NCBI GenBank assembly: GCA_027021185.1
Contig: JALUUU010000150.1
Span: forward strand, 1-9,386
Length of the DNA stretch: 9,386 nucleotides
Source of the DNA: an archaeon
GTDB taxonomy: Archaea > Hydrothermarchaeota > Hydrothermarchaeia > Hydrothermarchaeales > JALUUU01
Direction: 5' to 3'
A program made the position numbers and the translations under genes. Below are positions 5,736 through 9,386 of this stretch, piece by piece. The notes beneath the pieces are model-generated. The model saw only the letters and a list, made by a program, of their open reading frames with translations, was not told the origin of the DNA and searched no databases. Position 1 is the stretch's first letter. Each line of letters begins with the position of its first letter.

Positions 5736-6096
5736 ATGGTCACTTACTTTTTTGAAACCAGAGAGCGTGTGCAAGTCAAAGAATACACCCACAAATTCGC
5801 TCCAATAGATAAGGTTTATCTTATCATCTACGGGGGGTTCGAACCATCAGTCGATCTTCGCAAACAGATAGTTCAATCTGGTTTATAGCGAAGGATGGAA
5901 GGCGCTCCCTACCTCAAGAAGCTTTAAGAAACAAAGGTTTCTCTCTCCTCTTGGCATTACCCCCGACCTACCATAATCGTGCTAAACTCTAACTTATTTT
6001 TTTATGAGAGCGGCGGAGAAAGGAGACGCCGTACTAGTCGTCCTAACGTGTTCTAGGAAATTCGTCTCCATCGATGAAGGCGAGGAGCTTTCTTAG
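5736..6096 (+). pseudogene. Broken reading-frame remnants of an unidentified gene
   Basis: Three consecutive short frames read like protein but are separated by stops and frame changes. The first starts at ATG 5736 and ends at TAG 5886-5888 (50 codons). It contains FAPIDKVYLIIYGG followed by FEPSVDLRKQIVQSGL. The second overlaps it, reading YSEGWKALPTSRSFKKQRFL in the next frame, and stops at TAA 5974-5976. The third runs from ATG 6004 to TAG 6094-6096 and reads AAEKGDAVLVVLTCSRKF then VSIDEGEELS. A T7 run precedes the third. They could be pieces of one decayed alpha/beta-fold gene, or chance. I cannot name the family. The last piece ends 4 nt inside the convergent downstream gene. Confidence 0.25.
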
Positions 6097-7367
6097 CGGC
6101 TTTTTGTATAATTTAATATCAAATTAAAGGCTTCTGTGTTAATGTTGACGGGGTTTACTTGATTACGGACAAAAAACAAAGCAAAACTTGGCTGGGGATC
6201 AGTTTTTCTTAAAATGTTTAAAAGCTCCTGCCAGATTAGAGGTTCTACTCTCTCGAAATTTTGACCGCAAATTGTGTATCTTTCTTCCCATACGTCAAGC
6301 TCTCCAAGGCCCCATGGAATATTTTGCTGGGCTGATAGTTTGGCGTAATAATTTAGCTGCTCTTCCGCAAATCGTTTCGTTGTTTCAAGATCACATTCAG
6401 GAATCAAACTGAAGCCTACTAGGTCATAGTTCCGCATATCAAGGGTTTCCCAGTTAGGCTCAGGAGATAAACTCATATCAGGCCTATGCTTATAAAATGG
6501 ATATCTCGAGAGAATTAATTTTCCGTTAAAATACTTTCTTGTTTCCTCAGCTGCTTTATCTATAACCCACTGACCGAGCTCTTCAATCTCTTCATTTGAC
6601 AATCCGTTTAACGGGCCAGGGAGATAACTTGGTGTCAGCCATCTTTCAATTTCGACGGGTAGAGGATTGAAATACTCGAAACCCCATTTTTCTGCTACGC
6701 GGGCTTCGATCGCTTTTTCTTTTAAATACACGTCTATAAACCATTTTTTGAATTCCTCTAATGTTTTATTTTCTGTTCCGATATTCTGGTTAGGCGGATA
6801 ATAACCGCTAAAAACGAATACATGACCGTATTGGAGTTTTTGTTTAATGTACATTGCTATAGTGGCTCTTAGTTTCCGGTCATGGTATTCTGGTGCTCTA
6901 ATAAGAGGTGCTTTTAAAACCTCTTTGGTGTCATCATAAACATATGGGGGGGCGATGGTGATGAGAGAAAGAGAAGGGTTGGAATTATAAAATCCGAATC
7001 TTTGCCTATACTTTTCAAGGGTATTAAAATAGAGAGTAGGTATGTCGGGCGTTTTCCCAAAGGCTTCACTGCCAATTCCTATGGCAAAAAACTTTTCATG
7101 ATAAGGTAGACGAGAAACTTTCGGTTGGTAACATTCCAGTTCTTGCCAACTTGGCTGAGAATAGGTTAACCTGTCAATTATAATATTTATGTCAGGACAC
7201 TCTTCACGTAATTCTTTACTTGATTCAGTCTGTAATAATTCTGGTTGAATGCCCTGCTCACCCCCTTTGAAAATAAATTCGTCTGAAAAGAAGAATAGAA
7301 TAAAAGATAATAACGTTATTGAGCCTATTAATAGCACGAATAACTTTTTCGAAAGTATTGAGGCCAT
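6093..7367 (-). CDS. Membrane-anchored extracellular TIM-barrel, glycosidase-like protein
   Basis: This 424-residue protein has an N-terminal membrane anchor or uncleaved signal (hydrophobic residues 8-28 after MASILSKK), so the rest should lie outside the cell. The body has the look of a clan-A glycoside-hydrolase-type (beta/alpha)8 fold. AEKWGFEYFNPLPVEIERW (225-243) resembles the strand that carries the acid/base Glu, with E239 or E241 as candidates. IPWGLGELDVWE (350-361) resembles the nucleophile strand, with E356 as candidate. Four cysteines (57, 79, 325, 367) could form disulfides. No exact GH family was recognised and the substrate is unknown; a catalytically inactive relative is possible. 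The gene is clearly richer in A+T than cdh, fwd or the ferritin gene, and stands alone on this strand, which suggests transfer. It has no Shine-Dalgarno. Confidence 0.6.
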   Translation of the reverse strand: MASILSKKLFVLLIGSITLLSFILFFFSDEFIFKGGEQGIQPELLQTESSKELREECPDINIIIDRLTYSQPSWQELECYQPKVSRLPYHEKFFAIGIGSEAFGKTPDIPTLYFNTLEKYRQRFGFYNSNPSLSLITIAPPYVYDDTKEVLKAPLIRAPEYHDRKLRATIAMYIKQKLQYGHVFVFSGYYPPNQNIGTENKTLEEFKKWFIDVYLKEKAIEARVAEKWGFEYFNPLPVEIERWLTPSYLPGPLNGLSNEEIEELGQWVIDKAAEETRKYFNGKLILSRYPFYKHRPDMSLSPEPNWETLDMRNYDLVGFSLIPECDLETTKRFAEEQLNYYAKLSAQQNIPWGLGELDVWEERYTICGQNFERVEPLIWQELLNILRKTDPQPSFALFFVRNQVNPVNINTEAFNLILNYTKSR

Positions 7368-7389
7368 AATTTAAGACTAAATTCCCTTT

Positions 7390-7400
7390 GGATATATAAG
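7390..7400 (-). promoter_or_regulatory. TATA box of a leaderless transcript (possibly bidirectional)
   Basis: On the minus strand CTTATATATCC is centred about 28 nt upstream of ATG 7367, which puts the transcript start at or next to the start codon. That fits the missing Shine-Dalgarno. The core is nearly symmetric (GATATATAAG on the plus strand), so it might also serve the small genes starting at 7494. Confidence 0.5.
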
Positions 7401-7493
7401 ATTTGTTTATAACCCAGTATCTCCGAATGAAATTTAGCATTCTCCCATTTTTCTCCGTGTCAGAGCTTGGGAACCCTCCACCGTAGCTGATCT

Positions 7494-7613
7494 ATGAGGA
7501 CCGCAGTACTCCACGATCTTCTGGAAAGGGGCCGGACCTTACGGAAATGGGAGGCCGTAATAATTGTTGCAGGTATTGTTGCGATAGGGATGGTGTTTCC
7601 TAGTGGGCGTTGA
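7494..7613 (+). CDS. Small single-pass membrane protein, 39 residues
   Basis: ATG 7494 to TGA 7611-7613 encodes 39 residues. There is a short polar, basic N-terminus (HDLLERGRTLRKWE) followed by one hydrophobic helix (AVIIVAGIVAIGMVF, about 21-35) and a tiny tail. The positive-inside pattern predicts a cytoplasmic N-terminus. There is no good Shine-Dalgarno. The frame overlaps the next small membrane protein by 11 nt, which suggests translational coupling. Function is unknown. It could also be the first half of a single protein split by a frame change. Confidence 0.35.
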   Translation: MRTAVLHDLLERGRTLRKWEAVIIVAGIVAIGMVFPSGR

Positions 7614-7845
7614 TATTAGACTCGTGGACGTTGGGATCGTTGCAATAGGGGGCGTTATAGCATACAAGGCCTTAACATTTGGAAGATCAGTGTCAAGAGG
7701 AATCGAGAAGGGCAGGAGATACAAATTACAAGGCATCAGGCCGGAGGGGATGGGCGGATCGCCCAGCGAGGCAAAGGCCCCGCTGGGGGAGCGTAGGGTT
7801 GACCCAAGAGACCCATCCTCTCTGGACCCCTGCAAGCAAGAATAA
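7603..7845 (+). CDS. Small membrane protein with Arg/Pro-rich tail, 80 residues
   Basis: GTG 7603 to TAA 7843-7845 encodes 80 residues. A hydrophobic helix (VGIVAIGGVIAYKALTF, about 9-25) is followed by a basic stretch (GRSVSRGIEKGRRYK), then a Gly/Pro/Arg/Asp-rich, probably disordered tail with one Cys near the end. Basic residues after the helix suggest a cytoplasmic tail. A weak SD-like GGATGGTG lies about 8 nt before the GTG. The GIVAIG segment repeats the helix of the preceding 39-residue frame at both protein and DNA level. Function is unknown. A competing frame in the same DNA (7679-7939) lacks any start support and looks like a shadow. Confidence 0.42.
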   Translation: MGVDIRLVDVGIVAIGGVIAYKALTFGRSVSRGIEKGRRYKLQGIRPEGMGGSPSEAKAPLGERRVDPRDPSSLDPCKQE

Positions 7846-8085
7846 GGGCCTCATGGAATTCCGTGTTTCCAAGCACGTGGGTCAGGTGGCTAGTAATAGG
7901 AAGCCCTGCCTTGGTATGTGGGGGGTCGAAGTGCAATAGCTTTGACTCGAAGACTTCTTAACCTACCAACAGGGTTCGCTTAGGAGCTTCATGAGGTGTG
8001 AATGTCTTTATCAGCTTTTTCCGTGACCATGTCCCCTACCCCTGTGTAGCTCAACATTTCTGAGCGTATCTCTATGGCCTGAGTA
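7846..8085 (+). other. Intergenic stretch without a supported gene
   Basis: About 240 nt before the ferritin promoter. A 28-codon frame (7853-7939) and, on the minus strand, a frame end at 7989 (reading QAIEIRSEMLSYTGVGDMV upstream of its stop) look somewhat protein-like. Both lack starts with ribosome-binding sites. No tRNA or repeat array was found. Confidence 0.35.
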
Positions 8086-8086
8086 T

Positions 8087-8098
8087 ATGATTTAAATA
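8087..8098 (+). promoter_or_regulatory. TATA promoter of the ferritin-like gene
   Basis: TTTAAATA at 8091-8098 predicts a start near 8120 and a leader of about 30 nt that contains GGAGG at 8136-8140. No operator is obvious, although TACTAAATACGTATG downstream is weakly symmetric. Confidence 0.5.
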
Positions 8099-8148
8099 TA
8101 CTAAATACGTATGAACTAATAGTTATATGTAGAAAGGAGGTGAGATTT

Positions 8149-8571
8149 TTGGCTGTTACGATTGAGAAGTTAGTTGAGCTCCTTAATGACGACCTGTCAT
8201 GGGAGTACACGGCAATGGTCCAGTACGTACAGCACAGCGGGGTCATGAAAGGCGCCGAGTATGGGGACATCATCAAGGAGATAAAAATCCACGCCCAAGA
8301 AGAGCTTCAGCACGCATTGATCCTGGTGGATCAGATAGGCTACCTCGGGGGCGTGCCCACCGCCAAGGTCTACGAGGCCGCTGTCTCGGGGGATAACAGG
8401 GAAATGCTTAGGCAGGACCTGGCAGGTGAGGAAGACGCCATCAGGCGATACAAGGAGAGAATAGGTCAGGCTGAGGAGCTGAAGGAGCTGGCCCTCGCTC
8501 AGAAGCTCAGAGAGATTCTCTCTATGGAGCAGGAACACGCCATGGACCTCAAAAACGCTTTGGGGGAGTAG
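8149..8571 (+). CDS. Bacterioferritin-like diiron ferritin
   Basis: This four-helix-bundle, ferritin-like diiron protein is probably cytoplasmic and involved in iron oxidation, storage and peroxide protection. From TTG 8149 it has 140 residues. The diiron ligands fall at E19, E52, H55, E94/E95, E127 and H130, nearly identical in number to the E. coli bacterioferritin set (18, 51, 54, 94, 127, 130). The motifs are SWEYTA, QEELQHA, GEEDAIRRY and MEQEHA. The residue after E52 is Leu, where heme-binding bacterioferritins carry Met, so this one is probably heme-free. The longer start GTG 8140 lies inside the Shine-Dalgarno (GGAGG 8136-8140), whereas TTG 8149 has an ideal 8-nt spacer. Classical ferritin or a DPS-like mini-ferritin is less likely. 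It converges with the flavodiiron gene. Confidence 0.87.
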   Translation: MAVTIEKLVELLNDDLSWEYTAMVQYVQHSGVMKGAEYGDIIKEIKIHAQEELQHALILVDQIGYLGGVPTAKVYEAAVSGDNREMLRQDLAGEEDAIRRYKERIGQAEELKELALAQKLREILSMEQEHAMDLKNALGE

Positions 8572-8651
8572 ATATATAAAAGGAGGAGCTACCTAGTCTT
8601 ATAATAGTCTAGTCTCAGGATATTGCGGAGTCGGCTATGCTCTGGCCGAAT

Positions 8652-9128
8652 TTATAACATTTTTTTCAGTTCCTCTTCTCCGGGGACGTATTTTATTTCC
8701 AGGCTGGGCAGCACCTCAAATCTCATATTTTCAAGTTCCTTGTCCATGGCCTTAACAGCGCCTTTCCCCCATCCATAGCTTCCGAAGGCTGCTGCTTTCT
8801 TATTAGGAGGTCTTATACCTCTCAAAAAAGTGAGGAATCCTCCCACCGTAGGGTACATGCCCATGTTGAGGGCTGGGGAGCCGACAACTATTACCCTAGA
8901 GTCTACGATCTCCTTTATTATCTCGCTCCAATCGCTGTTGCGCAGGTTGAAAAGCCTGACCTCAACGCCTTTGCTGGCTATTCCCCTCGTTATCTCCGCC
9001 GCCATCATCTCAGTGCTGCGCCACATGGTATCAAAGACTACCGTGGCCTTGCGCTTCGCCTCACCCATACTCCATCTGTCATACGCATCTATGATCTTCT
9101 CCGGCTCTCTCCAGATAACACCGTGGGC
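8652..9128 (-). CDS. fprA: Flavodiiron protein FprA, C-terminal fragment (flavodoxin domain)
   Basis: This is the downstream part of a flavodiiron (F420H2 oxidase-type) protein that reduces O2 to water, protecting anaerobes. The frame opens right after the G5 run at 9129-9133 and begins with AHGVIWREPEKIIDAY, where the His is the last iron ligand of the metallo-beta-lactamase domain. It continues into the FMN-binding flavodoxin domain: VVFDTMWRSTEMMA (phosphate loop), GSPALNMGMYPTVGGFL, and AFGSYGWGKGAVKAM. It stops at TAA 8652-8654. The first ATG in frame (9068, MGEAKRK) has no plausible ribosome site and lies in mid-protein, so this is not an independent gene but the second half of a frameshifted one. 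The end lies 80 nt from the ferritin gene, tail to tail. Confidence 0.85.
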   Translation of the reverse strand, partial: AHGVIWREPEKIIDAYDRWSMGEAKRKATVVFDTMWRSTEMMAAEITRGIASKGVEVRLFNLRNSDWSEIIKEIVDSRVIVVGSPALNMGMYPTVGGFLTFLRGIRPPNKKAAAFGSYGWGKGAVKAMDKELENMRFEVLPSLEIKYVPGEEELKKML

Positions 9129-9386
9129 GGGGGCCCACCATGTCTATGGGGATGTTCATATCCCTAAGTTCTCTCAGTTTCTTCTGAACCAGGGTGGAGT
9201 AAACACTGACTATGACTGCGAAGTACTTCGTGGCCTCCTCCATAGCCGCTGGCCCCACCGCGTCGTCAAAGCGGTGATGGGTGGCAATATGACCACCGAA
9301 GGCGTCGTTGGGCATTAGAATACGGTCTTCCTTAAGGTAGGTGAACATGCTATCAGGCCAATGAAGCATGGCCGCTTCTATAAACA
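9079..9386 (-). CDS. fprA: Flavodiiron protein FprA, N-terminal part (partial, frameshifted)
   Basis: The gene enters from beyond the window end. The frame reads FIEAAMLHWPDSMFTYLKED, where the His is a diiron ligand, then ILMPNDAFGGHIA, where the Asp bridges the two irons, and LVQKKLRELRDMNIPIDMVGP. After VGP the frame runs into RPRCYLERAGEDHRCV, which is foreign to the family, and stops at 9079. The correct continuation (AHGVIW) is in the frame one base over. The upstream half of the metallo-beta-lactamase domain, with the HxExD motif, is outside the window. Intact family members have about 400 residues. F420H2 oxidase rather than rubredoxin-linked NO reductase is inferred from the methanogen-like sequence and context. 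Confidence 0.85.
   Translation of the reverse strand, partial: FIEAAMLHWPDSMFTYLKEDRILMPNDAFGGHIATHHRFDDAVGPAAMEEATKYFAVIVSVYSTLVQKKLRELRDMNIPIDMVGPRPRCYLERAGEDHRCV

Noticed and set aside
5836..5845. GGTTCGAACC resembling a tRNA T-arm
   Set aside because: The flanking bases do not form a T-stem on either strand and no acceptor, D-arm or anticodon arm fits; it is a plain palindrome.
7679..7939. 86-residue frame overlapping the 80-residue small membrane gene
   Set aside because: Arg/Gly/Trp-rich composition of a shifted frame, no Shine-Dalgarno, and the other frame has a coherent membrane helix.
7989..8100. Protein-like minus-strand tail (EIRSEMLSYTGVGDMV) before the ferritin gene
   Set aside because: No usable start outside the ferritin gene and no promoter on that strand; kept only as a remark in the intergenic entry.
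1..9386. CRISPR arrays, insertion sequences, rRNA, attachment sites
   Set aside because: No regularly spaced repeats, no transposase motifs, no terminal inverted repeats with target duplications and no rRNA-like segments were seen.

Overview
The window comes from an anaerobic archaeon, probably uncultivated and dependent on the archaeal Wood-Ljungdahl pathway. The evidence is an acetyl-CoA decarbonylase/synthase pair (end of cdhA, complete cdhB), a formylmethanofuran dehydrogenase catalytic subunit (fwdB), an F420H2-oxidase-type flavodiiron protein (fprA), TTTAAATA-type promoters preceded by A-rich BRE-like tracts, and GGAGG ribosome-binding sites. I cannot place it in a lineage. A methanogen, an archaeoglobus-like archaeon or an uncultivated acetogenic archaeon would all fit.

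Layout: 1-2018 is a plus-strand C1 block, cdhA(end)-cdhB-fwdB. A winged-helix regulator follows at 2129-2422 with its own promoter. From 2423 to 3200 lies a promoter-rich stretch holding a 49-residue orphan protein and two leaders that I can fold by eye. One leader hides the Shine-Dalgarno of the 49-residue gene; the other is about 170 nt long and precedes purC. purC and a CPA2/NapA-type Na+/H+ antiporter gene follow, 17 nt apart (3201-5404). From 5405 to 6092 there is no long gene. The first part (about 5540-5716) has a dense run of inverted repeats ending in a hairpin plus T-run and looks like an RNA. The second part holds broken reading-frame remnants. A minus-strand gene (6093-7367) encodes a membrane-anchored, probably extracellular TIM-barrel, glycosidase-like protein that appears to be transcribed leaderless. 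Two overlapping small membrane-protein genes follow (7494-7845), then a bacterioferritin-like gene with a TTG start (8149-8571). Converging on it is fprA, cut by the window end and broken by a one-base frameshift in a G5 run (9129-9133).

How the genes work together: CdhAB and FwdB belong to the two ends of the archaeal methyl/carbonyl branches, CO2 to formyl-methanofuran and CO2/CO to acetyl-CoA. The ferritin and flavodiiron protein form an iron/oxygen-defence pair in convergent orientation. PurC also has a one-carbon link, because purine synthesis consumes formyl units.

The most promising undescribed elements are non-coding: the folded purC leader, the SD-sequestering leader of the 49-residue gene, and the 5540-5716 RNA candidate with mutually exclusive helices. 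All folds were made by eye and need covariation evidence.
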